From: Pacificibacter marinus
GTDB taxonomy: Bacteria; Pseudomonadota; Alphaproteobacteria; Rhodobacterales; Rhodobacteraceae
Direction of reading: 5' to 3'
Assembly (NCBI RefSeq): GCF_018860505.1
Contig: NZ_JAHKPU010000049.1
Location: 1 to 64,000 of the forward strand
Length of the DNA: 64,000 nucleotides
Shown in pieces: positions 44,074 through 52,791 of this stretch. Made by a program: the position numbers and the translations under genes. Position 1 is the stretch's first letter. Each line of letters starts with the position of its first letter. The notes beneath the pieces were generated by a model. That model worked only from the letters and a program-made list of their open reading frames with translations, had not been told where the DNA came from and searched no databases.

Positions 44074-44874
44074 ATGACTGTTCCAGTTGCCCTCATCGGG
44101 TTCGGTGCTATCGCCCAAGACCTGTTTGCCAAAGTACAGTCGGATCCGCATTTGAGGGTTAAACAAATATTGGTGCGTGCCTCAGCCCGTGAGGCTGCTC
44201 AGGCAAAGATCGATCCGCAGACCGAGATTATCACCTCGGTAGATGCCTTGGATGATGACATCGACTTTGTGTTGGAATGCGCAGGCCACGGCGCGCTCAA
44301 AGACTATGGCGCCGCTGTTTTGGCGCGTGGATTTGATCTGGGCATCCTGTCTGCTGGCGCCCTGTCTGACGAAGGGCTTGTCGCACAGCTCAACGCCGCC
44401 TCGGCACAGTCAAAGGCGAAAGTGATCGTCGTGCCTGGGGCCATCGGCGGGATTGATGCGATTTCGGCCGTTGGAGCCGACGGATTGACGTCTGTTTGCT
44501 ACACGGGTCGCAAAGCGCCGATCAGTTGGAAAGGCACGCCTGCGGATGCTGTCTGTGATCTCGATGCTTTGACTGAGCCTTGTGAGATTTTTTCCGGTAC
44601 AGCACGCGAAGCCGCGCAGGCGTTTCCAAAGAACGCCAATGTCGTGGCTACAGTTGCGCTGGCGGGACTTGGATTTGATGCCACAACAGTGCGTTTGATT
44701 GCGGACCCCGCTGTCACACGCAACACCCACCGCGTCCAAGCGGTTGGTGATAATGTGGCTTTTGATTTTGAAACCAGCTCTGGCACTTTGCCAAACAACC
44801 CGCGTACGTCGGCTTTGACCTCGCAAAGTGCGTATCGTGCACTCAAGCTTCGGGCCCATCCGTTTTCAACGTAA
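44074..44874 (+). CDS. L-aspartate dehydrogenase-like protein
   Basis: A 266-residue NAD(P)-dependent enzyme. The Rossmann start VPVALIGFGAIAQDLFAKV, the DFVLECAGHGALKDYG segment, the GAIGGIDAISA loop and the catalytic region NANVVATVALAGLGFDATTV match the AspDH family, which converts L-aspartate to iminoaspartate/oxaloacetate and ammonia. An AAAAAGGAAG site precedes the ATG. As the last gene of the Aap operon it would feed carbon from an imported amino acid into central metabolism. Confidence 0.85.
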   Translation: MTVPVALIGFGAIAQDLFAKVQSDPHLRVKQILVRASAREAAQAKIDPQTEIITSVDALDDDIDFVLECAGHGALKDYGAAVLARGFDLGILSAGALSDEGLVAQLNAASAQSKAKVIVVPGAIGGIDAISAVGADGLTSVCYTGRKAPISWKGTPADAVCDLDALTEPCEIFSGTAREAAQAFPKNANVVATVALAGLGFDATTVRLIADPAVTRNTHRVQAVGDNVAFDFETSSGTLPNNPRTSALTSQSAYRALKLRAHPFST

Positions 44875-44903
44875 GGCATCAGCCTGATTGCAGAACAAGA
44901 AAA

Positions 44904-44927
44904 CCCCCGATGCGCAAACATCGGGGG
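44904..44927. terminator. bidirectional terminator between aspartate dehydrogenase and rpsU
   Basis: A perfect 9-bp stem (CCCCCGATG paired with CATCGGGGG) with a six-base loop sits between two convergent genes. On the plus strand it is followed by CTCTATTTTTA; on the minus strand by TTTTCTTG. It should stop both transcripts. Confidence 0.85.
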
Positions 44928-44978
44928 CTCTATTTTTATATGCCTTCGAAAAGGCCATTCGCTGTCAGATCAAAAGAC

Positions 44979-45185
44979 CTAGAGCATGCCTTCGCGTTGA
45001 GCTTTTTTACGAGCCAACTTGCGAGCACGGCGGACGGCTTCGGCTTTCTCGCGTGCTTTTTTGACGGAGGGTTTCTCGAAATGTTGCTTAAGCTTCATTT
45101 CACGGAAAACGCCTTCGCGCTGAAGTTTTTTCTTCAGGGCACGGAGAGCTTGATCGACATTGTTGTCGCGAACGCTAACCTGCAT
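44979..45185 (-). CDS. rpsU: 30S ribosomal protein S21
   Basis: A 68-residue basic protein starting [20 protein letters not shown] with the [15 protein letters not shown] segment, a complete S21 of the longer alphaproteobacterial form. It binds the 30S platform near the anti-Shine-Dalgarno region and aids initiation. Its own start is preceded by AGGAAGG overlapping a small palindrome. Confidence 0.97.
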   Translation of the reverse strand: MQVSVRDNNVDQALRALKKKLQREGVFREMKLKQHFEKPSVKKAREKAEAVRRARKLARKKAQREGML

Positions 45186-45198
45186 GTGGTGTCACCAC
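45186..45198 (-). promoter_or_regulatory. palindrome at the rpsU ribosome-binding site
   Basis: GTGGTG-A-CACCAC (minus strand) lies directly between the AGGAAGG Shine-Dalgarno sequence and the rpsU ATG. It could form a tiny hairpin and tune initiation of this ribosomal protein gene. Confidence 0.4.
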
Positions 45199-45295
45199 CT
45201 TCCTAGTTAGATTTGCATGAATTGCAGGAGTTCGCCCTATAGCAAAGCCGCGCTAGCTTGTCTACCATGTGAGTAAGCCCAAAAGGAGAGATCCC

Positions 45296-46009
45296 ATGCA
45301 AACGTCCGCTTATCCCGATTCAACCCGTGAAAAACTGGTGGAAGCTGCTATTCCGCATGTGGTTTTCGATGGCTGGGGGCCTGAGACCTTCCAAGCGGCA
45401 GTGAATGATTCGGGGGTTCCTGCGCAAATGGCCCGTGTCGCGGCGCCGCGTGGTTCGGTTGATTTGGCCGCAGCCTATCACAAGGGCGGTGATCGCGCGA
45501 TGGTTCAAGCGCTGCAAGCGGCAGACCTAAGCGACATGCGGTTTCGCGATAAAATCGCCCATGCGGTTTGGGTACGCATTGAGGCCGTCGACCGCGAGGT
45601 TGTGCGGCGCGGGATGTCGCTGTTTTCCTTGCCGCATTACGCACCCGAAGGTGTGCGTCTGGTTTGGGAAACCACGGACACGATTTGGAACACTTTGGGC
45701 GATACGTCCAAGGATGTGAATTGGTACACAAAACGCGCGACCCTATCAGCGGTGTTCACCTCGACCATTTTGTTTTGGCTCGGCGATGACAGCGAAGGTT
45801 TTGCAGACACCAAGGCATTTTTGGATCGCCGTATTGATGATGTGATGTCGTTCGAGAAAGCCAAAGCAGGTGTGCGTGACAACAAGGCGCTCTCGGCCTT
45901 GTTCGCTCTGCCCAATGCCATTTTAGGTACGATCAAAGCGCCTGCAGGGGCGCGCCGCGATGATATTCCCGGCACTCAAACACCCAGCACACAAGCAGGA
46001 GATCAATAA
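45296..46009 (+). CDS. COQ9-family ubiquinone biosynthesis protein
   Basis: A 237-residue COQ9 homologue. The N-terminal TetR-like region (LVEAAIPHVVFDGWGPETFQ) and the WETTDTIWNTLGDTSKDVNW-type segment, then KRATLSAVFTSTILFWL, are diagnostic. COQ9 proteins bind lipids and support the hydroxylation step of ubiquinone synthesis with COQ7. An AAGGAG site precedes the ATG. Its stop codon overlaps the quinone oxidoreductase start codon (TAATG). Confidence 0.92.
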   Translation: MQTSAYPDSTREKLVEAAIPHVVFDGWGPETFQAAVNDSGVPAQMARVAAPRGSVDLAAAYHKGGDRAMVQALQAADLSDMRFRDKIAHAVWVRIEAVDREVVRRGMSLFSLPHYAPEGVRLVWETTDTIWNTLGDTSKDVNWYTKRATLSAVFTSTILFWLGDDSEGFADTKAFLDRRIDDVMSFEKAKAGVRDNKALSALFALPNAILGTIKAPAGARRDDIPGTQTPSTQAGDQ

Positions 46010-47016
46010 TGTCTTTGCCTTCCGCAATGCCAACCACGATGCGCGCGGTTGAAATCACCGAGGCCGGTGCGCCCGAGGTTCTACAGCTTTGCGAACGTCC
46101 CGTACCGACGCCCAAAGCGAATGAAATCGTCATTAAAGTCGCCTATGCGGGGGTGAACCGGCCTGATGCACTGCAGCGCGCTGGCCTGTATAATCCACCT
46201 GCCGAGGCTTCGGATTTGCCGGGCCTTGAAGGCGCGGGTGAGGTTGTGGCGGTCGGTGTGGACGTGACCGAGTGGCATGTCGGCGATCAAGTCTGTGCCT
46301 TGCTGCCCGGTGGCGGCTATGCCGAATATGTCGCAACGCCTGCGGTGCACGCCTTGCCTGTCCCTAATGGGTTAAGTTTTCGCGAAGCCGCTTGTTTGCC
46401 AGAGACGTTTTTTACCGTCTGGAGCAATGTATTCATGCGCGGTGGTTTGCAGTCCGGCGAAAAGTTTTTGGTGCATGGCGGCTCGTCAGGGATCGGCACA
46501 ACGGCGATCCAACTGGCACGGGCTTTTGGTGCGCGGGTCTTTGCGACGGCAGGATCGGCCGAGAAATGCGCGGCCTGCGTGAACCTTGGGGCCGAGCGGG
46601 CGATCAACTACCGTGAAGAGGATTTTGTTGAGGTCCTGAACGCTGAAGGCGGCGCCGATCTGATCTTGGACATGGTCGGTGGTTCGTATTTCCCGCGAAA
46701 TCTCAAGGCTCTTGGTCTGGATGGTCGTTTGGTTAACATCGCGTTTTTGAACGGTATGAAGTCCGAGATTAATCTTTTGCAGGTTATGACAAAGCGACTG
46801 ACGCTGACGGGATCAAACCTGCGCCCGCAATCTGTGGCTGCCAAAGCGCGGATTGCAGACGAGCTGTTAAGTCGCGTCTGGCCTTTGATTGAAGCAGGGC
46901 AGGTGGCCCCTGTCATGCATTCCGACTTCGCACTTGAAAACGCCGCCGAAGCACATCGTTTGATGGAAACCAACGCACATATCGGCAAAATTGTTTTAAA
47001 GGTTAAGGACTTGTAA
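46009..47016 (+). CDS. NAD(P)H-quinone oxidoreductase (zinc-free MDR, PIG3 type)
   Basis: A 335-residue medium-chain dehydrogenase/reductase without the zinc-ligand Cys set. The segments VAYAGVNRPDALQRAGLY, LPGLEGAGEVVAVG, the nucleotide loop HGGSSGIGTTAIQLARAFG and GADLILDMVGGSYFPRNL match the PIG3/QOR subfamily, which reduces quinones with NADPH. Coupling to COQ9 fits a quinone-related role. Confidence 0.9.
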   Translation: MSLPSAMPTTMRAVEITEAGAPEVLQLCERPVPTPKANEIVIKVAYAGVNRPDALQRAGLYNPPAEASDLPGLEGAGEVVAVGVDVTEWHVGDQVCALLPGGGYAEYVATPAVHALPVPNGLSFREAACLPETFFTVWSNVFMRGGLQSGEKFLVHGGSSGIGTTAIQLARAFGARVFATAGSAEKCAACVNLGAERAINYREEDFVEVLNAEGGADLILDMVGGSYFPRNLKALGLDGRLVNIAFLNGMKSEINLLQVMTKRLTLTGSNLRPQSVAAKARIADELLSRVWPLIEAGQVAPVMHSDFALENAAEAHRLMETNAHIGKIVLKVKDL

Positions 47017-47144
47017 AGAAAAGGTGGTGGGTATACTTGTTGTTAGGGAGGTAAGATTTTGAATGTATAAGGAATTTAGAAATTTCTATTTCATCCGCAT
47101 CCTTCAAAGGGCTTGTAATTGTTCCGCGTGTTGCAAATGAAACT

Positions 47145-47858
47145 TTGGCCACATGGTCGCACCGCGGTACGAGTGATAAACTGGTCCTGTGTTTTTCCGG
47201 CATAGGAAACAACCCAAACGCCTGTCCGCGCTATGAATTTGCAGCAAAGGCAACTGGTAATGGACAGCACAATGCTCTGTTCATTGCGGACCCAAACCGC
47301 ACTTGGTTAAATGCTCCTGATCTTTTGGAGCAAATAGCAAATGAGATTGCGGCCTTCAAAGCCAGTTGTGATGTGACGCGCGTGATTGCTATGGGCCACT
47401 CTATGGGGGGCTTTTGCGCTTTGGTCGCGCCTGCGATCACGCATGTCGATTCTGTTCTGGCCTTTGCTCCGCAGATTTCAATCCATCCCAAGGTCGTGCC
47501 AAACGAGACACGCTGGATGGGGTACCGTGAAAAAATTACGCGGTTCAGAATTATATCCGCTGGCGATCATTTTAATAAGGATACCGCTTATACGGTGATC
47601 CATGGGCGTCACAGCTGCGAGGCCCCGCAACGTGACATCTTTCCCAAAATGGCAAACCTACGCCATTACATTATGCCGAAAACCAAGCATAATGTGCCGC
47701 AGCGGTTGAAGAGCATGAATTGCCTTGGAGAGGTCATTCAATACTCCATCGATGATCGTCCACGTAAACAGAGACTACTGTTGAAAAACAAGGCGGGCGC
47801 GGTGCTTTTGCCGCATCAGGGCGATCCGCTCAAAGTCGAAAAATCCGTCAGCAGCTAG
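47145..47858 (+). CDS. alpha/beta-hydrolase-like protein with uncertain or broken start
   Basis: A protein of at least 237 residues with an alpha/beta-hydrolase elbow (VIAMGHSMGGFCALVAP), a preceding strand KLVLCFSGIGN and a His-containing C-terminal segment MPKTKHNVPQRL. The first usable codon in frame is a TTG at 47145, which has no ribosome-binding site. The frame is open back to 47055, and the peptide there (ISISSASFKGLVIVPRVANE) looks like real protein. A good AGGGAGG site (47045-47051) precedes an ATG at 47063 in a different frame, so a frameshift or a rare start codon is possible. Function unknown. It ends convergently with the RNase gene. Confidence 0.6.
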   Translation: MATWSHRGTSDKLVLCFSGIGNNPNACPRYEFAAKATGNGQHNALFIADPNRTWLNAPDLLEQIANEIAAFKASCDVTRVIAMGHSMGGFCALVAPAITHVDSVLAFAPQISIHPKVVPNETRWMGYREKITRFRIISAGDHFNKDTAYTVIHGRHSCEAPQRDIFPKMANLRHYIMPKTKHNVPQRLKSMNCLGEVIQYSIDDRPRKQRLLLKNKAGAVLLPHQGDPLKVEKSVSS

Positions 47859-48496
47859 TCGATGTGATCCAAGCGCGCTTTGTCCAAGGTGCAATCGCGG
47901 ATGGTGTCTTGGCCACATGACCGAGGCTCTAGGTCTTTCGACAGACAAATGCGCACCTCTTGGATGCGTTGGTCTTTGCAGGTCACTGTGATCTCATCTT
48001 TATGCAGGCCTGCATTGGCTTGCATAAAGGCTTGCTCAATCACGGACGCGGGCAGAAGCACGTCTTTGGTTAAGCTCTGAAACGCAGCGGGGCGGGTGAC
48101 AGATTCATATGCCTCGCGCGCGGTGTCCAGATACTCTTGTGCTGGCAGGCCCGCGCAACGCCCGTGTTTTTTCCACTGATACCAAGCAGCGCCATCTGTG
48201 CCCATGATGTCTTCCATCGCAGCGGTTTGACGCCTGCTTGGATCGCGCATCGATGTGTTGCAGTAAGACGGCCAGCCGCGTTCATATTGCGGCCAAAGCC
48301 CGTGCATCACCCAACCAAGCTGGCGGTCGCATTGCGGGGACTCTCTGTCATCGCCTTCCAGCGCGCACCACGTCGGCGACCATGACAAAGCCAAGACGTA
48401 ATAGTCAAAATCGCCAGCCTGTTCGCCCTCAGAAAAAGCGGCTGTGGTGCTCATAAAGCCAGCAAGCGCTAGACCAGTAACAATTGCTTTACGCAT
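47855..48496 (-). CDS. secreted ribonuclease T2
   Basis: A 213-residue RNase T2. A signal peptide (about 1-22) is followed by YYVLALSWSPTWC, the first active-site segment MHGLWPQYERGWP and the second WYQWKKHGRCAG, which together supply both catalytic His residues, Glu/Lys and the typical Cys pairs. It degrades RNA in the periplasm. Its 3' end overlaps the hydrolase gene by four bases. Confidence 0.93.
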   Translation of the reverse strand: MRKAIVTGLALAGFMSTTAAFSEGEQAGDFDYYVLALSWSPTWCALEGDDRESPQCDRQLGWVMHGLWPQYERGWPSYCNTSMRDPSRRQTAAMEDIMGTDGAAWYQWKKHGRCAGLPAQEYLDTAREAYESVTRPAAFQSLTKDVLLPASVIEQAFMQANAGLHKDEITVTCKDQRIQEVRICLSKDLEPRSCGQDTIRDCTLDKARLDHID

Positions 48497-48644
48497 TTTC
48501 TCTTCCCTCTCACATCGATCCGCAGTATACAGGCCTTAAGTTCCCCCCACAATGTGAACCGTCCCTTTCGGGAAAGCCCTTTTCAGGCGACGGAGAAGTT
48601 GTATCTGGGGCCTATCGTATTCAAGGTATTCAAGGAGAGTATCC

Positions 48645-49379
48645 ATGGCAAAACCTATTATGGCGAAAGCCACAGCTGTTTGGCTCGTCGACAACACAAC
48701 GCTGAGCTTTGTTCAAATTGCAGCCTTTTGTGGTCTGCATGAACTGGAAGTCCAAGGCATCGCTGACGGCGATGTGGCGACGGGCGTGAAAGGCTTTGAT
48801 CCGATTGCAAACAATCAGTTGACGCAAGACGAGATCTCAGTTGCCGAGGCCGACCCAATGGCGCGTCTCAAGCTGAAGCACAATCCGGCCTCTGAAGGCG
48901 AAGAAAAACGCCGCGGCCCACGTTACACGCCTTTGTCAAAGCGCCAGGATCGCCCGAATTCAATCTTGTGGTTGGTGAAATTCCACCCTGAATTGGCTGA
49001 CGCGCAGATCACCAAACTCGTCGGCACAACCAAGCCAACGATCCAAGCGATCCGCGAGCGGACGCACTGGAACATCAACAACATGCAGCCGATCGATCCG
49101 GTTGCTTTGGGCCTGTGTAAACAAACTGAATTGGACGCAGCGGTGCAAAAAGCCGCCGCCAAACGCGCTGCCGAAGGCAATGCGATGTCTGATGATGAGC
49201 GCCGCAAGTTGCTGTCCACTGAACAGACTTTGGGCATGGATGCAGAACCACGCATTCCAACAGCTATTTCTGGCTTGGAGGCCTTCACTTTGGGTGAAAA
49301 TTCCGAGGACGAAGCAGAAGCGCCGCTGCCAGACGCAGATAGCTTCTTTAACTTGCCGGATGACGACGACAAAGACTAA
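48645..49379 (+). CDS. trcR: cell-cycle transcriptional regulator TrcR (DUF1013)
   Basis: A 244-residue protein conserved in Alphaproteobacteria. The start KPIMAKATAVWLVDNTTLSF, FCGLHELEVQGIADGDVA and PNSILWLVKFHPELADAQI segments are diagnostic, with a helix-turn-helix-like TKPTIQAIRERTHW; the C-terminal 60 residues are acidic. It is linked to the CtrA/CcrM cell-cycle circuit in this class. Two tandem copies of GTATTCAAG (48617-48634) run into its AAGGAG ribosome-binding site. Confidence 0.92.
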   Translation: MAKPIMAKATAVWLVDNTTLSFVQIAAFCGLHELEVQGIADGDVATGVKGFDPIANNQLTQDEISVAEADPMARLKLKHNPASEGEEKRRGPRYTPLSKRQDRPNSILWLVKFHPELADAQITKLVGTTKPTIQAIRERTHWNINNMQPIDPVALGLCKQTELDAAVQKAAAKRAAEGNAMSDDERRKLLSTEQTLGMDAEPRIPTAISGLEAFTLGENSEDEAEAPLPDADSFFNLPDDDDKD

Positions 49380-49401
49380 GCGCTTTGATCAATTGATGAG
49401 C

Positions 49402-49428
49402 AAGGCCCGCCAAATTGGTGGGCCTTTT
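49402..49428 (+). terminator. rho-independent terminator of trcR
   Basis: AAGGCCCGCCA pairs with TGGTGGGCCTT (one G-U) around a three-base loop and is followed by TTGCGTTTT, 22 bases after the trcR stop codon. Confidence 0.8.
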
Positions 49429-49623
49429 GCGTTTTAAGCGATGTTGCAGTGAGGCGAGGTGGCGCCTACTGAGCTCAATGATGGCAAAAAGTTGCACAGT
49501 GACAGTGAAAATCAGCCTGTAGTGGCCATCAAGCGGGACATCGCCATTTCCTATTTACCTTGCGGATTGTGATGACCTGTGAATAGTGATTGCACGATGA
49601 CCAGTATATATTGAGGGCGGAAC

Positions 49624-49863
49624 GTGTCGGCAATTTCTAGGCAGTACATTCTGCGCAAGCTTCAATTGTTATGCATTTGGTTCGTCGTGATTACTGTGGT
49701 TATTTATCTGTATGCAGATGACAGTGGTCCGATGCCGGTCAGTCTTTTCAACAGGCTGCTTATTGCCGCAGGTATAGTCGTTTTTCTAAGCATCCCTGTT
49801 GTCAAGAAGATCGGGCGAGTTTACCTAAACACCACACCTGACGACGCCGATCTTGATGATTGA
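49624..49863 (+). CDS. small membrane protein, unknown function
   Basis: A 79-residue protein with GTG start and a GAGGG site. Two hydrophobic helices (about 15-30, LLCIWFVVITVVIYLY, and about 44-59, LLIAAGIVVFLSIPVV) flank a short loop, and the C terminus is acidic. No family recognised. It stands alone between trcR and recR, convergent with recR. Confidence 0.6.
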   Translation: MSAISRQYILRKLQLLCIWFVVITVVIYLYADDSGPMPVSLFNRLLIAAGIVVFLSIPVVKKIGRVYLNTTPDDADLDD

Positions 49864-49870
49864 TGACGTC

Positions 49871-50467
49871 CTAAAATCCTTTGCGCGCCCGTAATGCGGC
49901 AGTGATCGTCCCGTCGTCCAGATAATCCAGCTCGCCGCCAATTGGCACGCCTTGGGCCAGCGAGGTCACGGTACAGACTCCCGCCAGCTCGTCGGCGATG
50001 TAATGCGCGGTGGTTTGTCCGTCGATGGTGGCGTTGAGCGCGAGAATGATCTCGGTGATGCCCTCATCGCGTACGCGGCTCATCAGCAATGGAATACGCA
50101 ATTCTTCTGGGCCAATGGCGTCCAGTGCCGACAGGGTGCCGCCCAGCACATGATATCGCCCGCGAAACACTGCGGCGCGTTCCATCGCCCATAGATCGGC
50201 CACATCTTCTACAACGCAAATTTCGCCCGTGGCGCGTTTTTCAGAAGCACAAATATCGCAGATCGTGCCCGTGCCGATATTGCCGCATTTCACGCATTCT
50301 CGGGCGTTTTCGGATACGGCTTTCATCGCATCGGCCAAGGGCGACATGAGGCGTCCACGTTTTTTGATCAGGTGCAATACCGCACGTCGTGCCGAACGCG
50401 GGCCGAGACCCGGCAGCTTGGCCATCAGATCAATCAGTGCATCAATGTCTTTACGGCCCGCGTCCAT
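49871..50467 (-). CDS. recR: recombination protein RecR
   Basis: A 198-residue DNA repair protein. It has the helix-hairpin-helix start [17 protein letters not shown], the zinc finger [16 protein letters not shown], and a Toprim domain with [15 protein letters not shown] and the glycine-rich [14 protein letters not shown]. With RecF/RecO it loads RecA at gaps. It follows ybaB by nine bases, and the order dnaX-ybaB-recR is widely conserved. Confidence 0.96.
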   Translation of the reverse strand: MDAGRKDIDALIDLMAKLPGLGPRSARRAVLHLIKKRGRLMSPLADAMKAVSENARECVKCGNIGTGTICDICASEKRATGEICVVEDVADLWAMERAAVFRGRYHVLGGTLSALDAIGPEELRIPLLMSRVRDEGITEIILALNATIDGQTTAHYIADELAGVCTVTSLAQGVPIGGELDYLDDGTITAALRARKGF

Positions 50468-50476
50468 TGTGTCGGC

Positions 50477-50821
50477 TTAAAACGGCATTTTGAAATCAGC
50501 CGGAAGCCCAAGACCTTCGGTGAGTTTCGCCATTTCGGACTGTGCTTTGGCAGTGGCTTTGCCTTGCGCATCTTTGATCGCGGCCAAGATCAAATCTTCG
50601 ACCACTTCTTTTTCATCGGGGTGAAAAATAGACGGATCAATATCAAGCGCCGTCAACGTGCCTTTGGCGTTTGCTGTGGCTTTCACCAGACCTGCACCAC
50701 TTTCGCCCACAACGGTGACATTTTCCAACTGCTCTTGCATGTCAGCCATATCTTGTTGCATTTGTTGCGCTTTTTTCATCATGCCGGCCATATCGCCAAG
50801 CCCGCCAAGTCCTTTAAGCAT
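50477..50821 (-). CDS. ybaB: YbaB/EbfC nucleoid-associated protein
   Basis: A 114-residue DNA-binding protein with a Met/Gln-rich helix (MAGMMKKAQQMQQDMADMQE), the GAGLVKATANAKG strand pair and the DPSIFHPDEKEVVEDLILAA helix. It is usually co-expressed with dnaX and recR, as here. Confidence 0.95.
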   Translation of the reverse strand: MLKGLGGLGDMAGMMKKAQQMQQDMADMQEQLENVTVVGESGAGLVKATANAKGTLTALDIDPSIFHPDEKEVVEDLILAAIKDAQGKATAKAQSEMAKLTEGLGLPADFKMPF

Positions 50822-50907
50822 GTTGCTTTCCTTATCTTATGTCCTGCGCCAGTTATGATCCAATTATGGATCAGGGCAGGGAATTCAACCTATGTGTATG
50901 CGAGACG

Positions 50908-52695
50908 CTAGTCTTCTTCAAACGGATCCCATTCGTCTTCGACCTCTGGCAGCGCCTCAACGGCCGCTTCCAAAGCAATGGCCTCGGGCGTGCGGATTTT
51001 CGCGATTTTCGCACTGGGGAACAACTCAAACACCTTGGCGACAATCGGATGCGCACGGGCTTGGGCGCGTAGGGCAAGCTCTTTGGCGTTCTTAACCTCG
51101 TAAATCGTTTTGGTGCCCTCAGGCGCGCGTGAAATTGTCACGGCCCAACGCACACCGGTAAAGGCATTCAAGCGGCTGGCCAGGCGCGCAGCCAAATCTT
51201 GAGGGGCGTCATCGCTGGGCTCAAATTCGATCCGCCCAGGGGCATATTTTGCCAAACGGATGTAGTTTTCCATCTCGATCAAAAGCTTGGCATCGCGGTG
51301 ATGGCGAACCAATTCGATCACATCCTCAAAGCTGCCGTAACGCGCAAGTGAGGCCTCAGGTGCTGTTGCTAAAGCGGTGGCCGCCCCGCCGGACATGCTC
51401 GGCGCATGCGTGATTTGCCCACTTGCCCCACTAGCAGACCCGCCGCCAGACATAGGTTGACTAGAGGCTGTAACCGATTCGCCACCAGCATGTGACCCGC
51501 CGCCACCACCAGAAGGTGGACGGGGCGGGGGATTTTGTTCGTTCAGTTTGCGCACCAGATCGTCGGGCATCGGCAGATCAGCGACATGCGTCAAACGGAT
51601 CACAGCCATTTCAGCTGCCATCATCGCATTGGGCGCGGCAGCGATTTCTTCTAAAGATTTCAACAGCATTTGCCACATCCGGGACAAGACGCGCATGGGG
51701 ATTTTCTCTGACATGGTCAGCCCGCGACTGCGTTCATCTGGTCCGATAGTGGGATCATCAGCGGCGTTTGGCGTGATCTTGATGACAGAGACCCAATGGG
51801 TAATGTCAGCCAAATCGCGCATCACCGCCAAAGGATCAGCGCCATCGGCATATTGCCCGCCGATCTCTTCCAGCGCGGCTGCTGCATCGCCCATCATGAT
51901 CATATCGAACAGGTCTAAAACGCGGCCACGATCTGCAAGGCCAAGCATCGCGCGCACTTGGTCGGCTGTTGTCTCGCCTGCGCCGTGCGAAATGGCTTGG
52001 TCTAGCAACGATTGCGCGTCACGGGCCGAGCCTTCTGCGGCGCGGGTGATCAGCGCCAGCGCATCGTCGGTGATTTCCGCGTTTTCAGCCGTGGCGATTT
52101 TGCGCAGCAAGGCGATCATCACTTCGGGTTCAATACGACGCAAATCAAAGCGTTGGCAGCGCGACAGAACCGTCACCGGCACTTTGCGAATTTCCGTGGT
52201 CGCCATGATAAATTTCGTGTGGGCCATCGGTTCTTCAAGCGTTTTCAGCAGCGCGTTGAACGCGGCTGTCGACAGCATGTGAACCTCATCGATGATGAAG
52301 ATTTTGTAGCGCCCTTCGGCGGGCCGCGTGCGCGCCATCGAATTTAGCTCGCGTATGTTGTCAACGCCGGTAGACGATGCAGCATCGATTTCAAGCACAT
52401 CGAAAAACCGCCCCTCAGAGATGCCCCTACAGGGTTTGCATTTCCCACAAGGGGATGTGGTTGGGCCGCCAGTGCCATCTTCTCCGATACAGTTCAGACC
52501 CTTGGCGATAATACGTGCCGTGGTGGTTTTTCCCGTGCCGCGAATGCCGGTCATGATAAAAGCCTGCGCGATGCGGTCCGCATCAAAGGCATTCTTTAGC
52601 GTGCGCACCATGGCATCTTGGCCAACAAGGTCGGCAAAGGTTTCGGGGCGGTATTTGCGCGCCAGAACCTGATAGCCTGTGTCCGTCTCGGTCAT
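50908..52695 (-). CDS. dnaX: DNA polymerase III subunits gamma/tau
   Basis: A 595-residue clamp-loader subunit. Walker A is GIRGTGKTTTARI, the zinc site CGKCKPC, Walker B IFIIDEVHML, and sensor 1 KFIMATTEIRKVPVTVLSRC. The AAA+ core runs to about residue 370; a Gly/Ser/Pro-rich linker (about 395-440) leads to the C-terminal tau part and an acidic end. No slippery A-run for a gamma frameshift was evident. Confidence 0.96.
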   Translation of the reverse strand: MTETDTGYQVLARKYRPETFADLVGQDAMVRTLKNAFDADRIAQAFIMTGIRGTGKTTTARIIAKGLNCIGEDGTGGPTTSPCGKCKPCRGISEGRFFDVLEIDAASSTGVDNIRELNSMARTRPAEGRYKIFIIDEVHMLSTAAFNALLKTLEEPMAHTKFIMATTEIRKVPVTVLSRCQRFDLRRIEPEVMIALLRKIATAENAEITDDALALITRAAEGSARDAQSLLDQAISHGAGETTADQVRAMLGLADRGRVLDLFDMIMMGDAAAALEEIGGQYADGADPLAVMRDLADITHWVSVIKITPNAADDPTIGPDERSRGLTMSEKIPMRVLSRMWQMLLKSLEEIAAAPNAMMAAEMAVIRLTHVADLPMPDDLVRKLNEQNPPPRPPSGGGGGSHAGGESVTASSQPMSGGGSASGASGQITHAPSMSGGAATALATAPEASLARYGSFEDVIELVRHHRDAKLLIEMENYIRLAKYAPGRIEFEPSDDAPQDLAARLASRLNAFTGVRWAVTISRAPEGTKTIYEVKNAKELALRAQARAHPIVAKVFELFPSAKIAKIRTPEAIALEAAVEALPEVEDEWDPFEED

Positions 52696-52791
52696 GTTGT
52701 GATCCCTTAAACTCTTGGGGTTAAGGTATGCGCGCAGAGGCCAAGTCGCAACCCAAGTTGCGATCTGTATAGCATGTCAGGCCTTAGCTGT

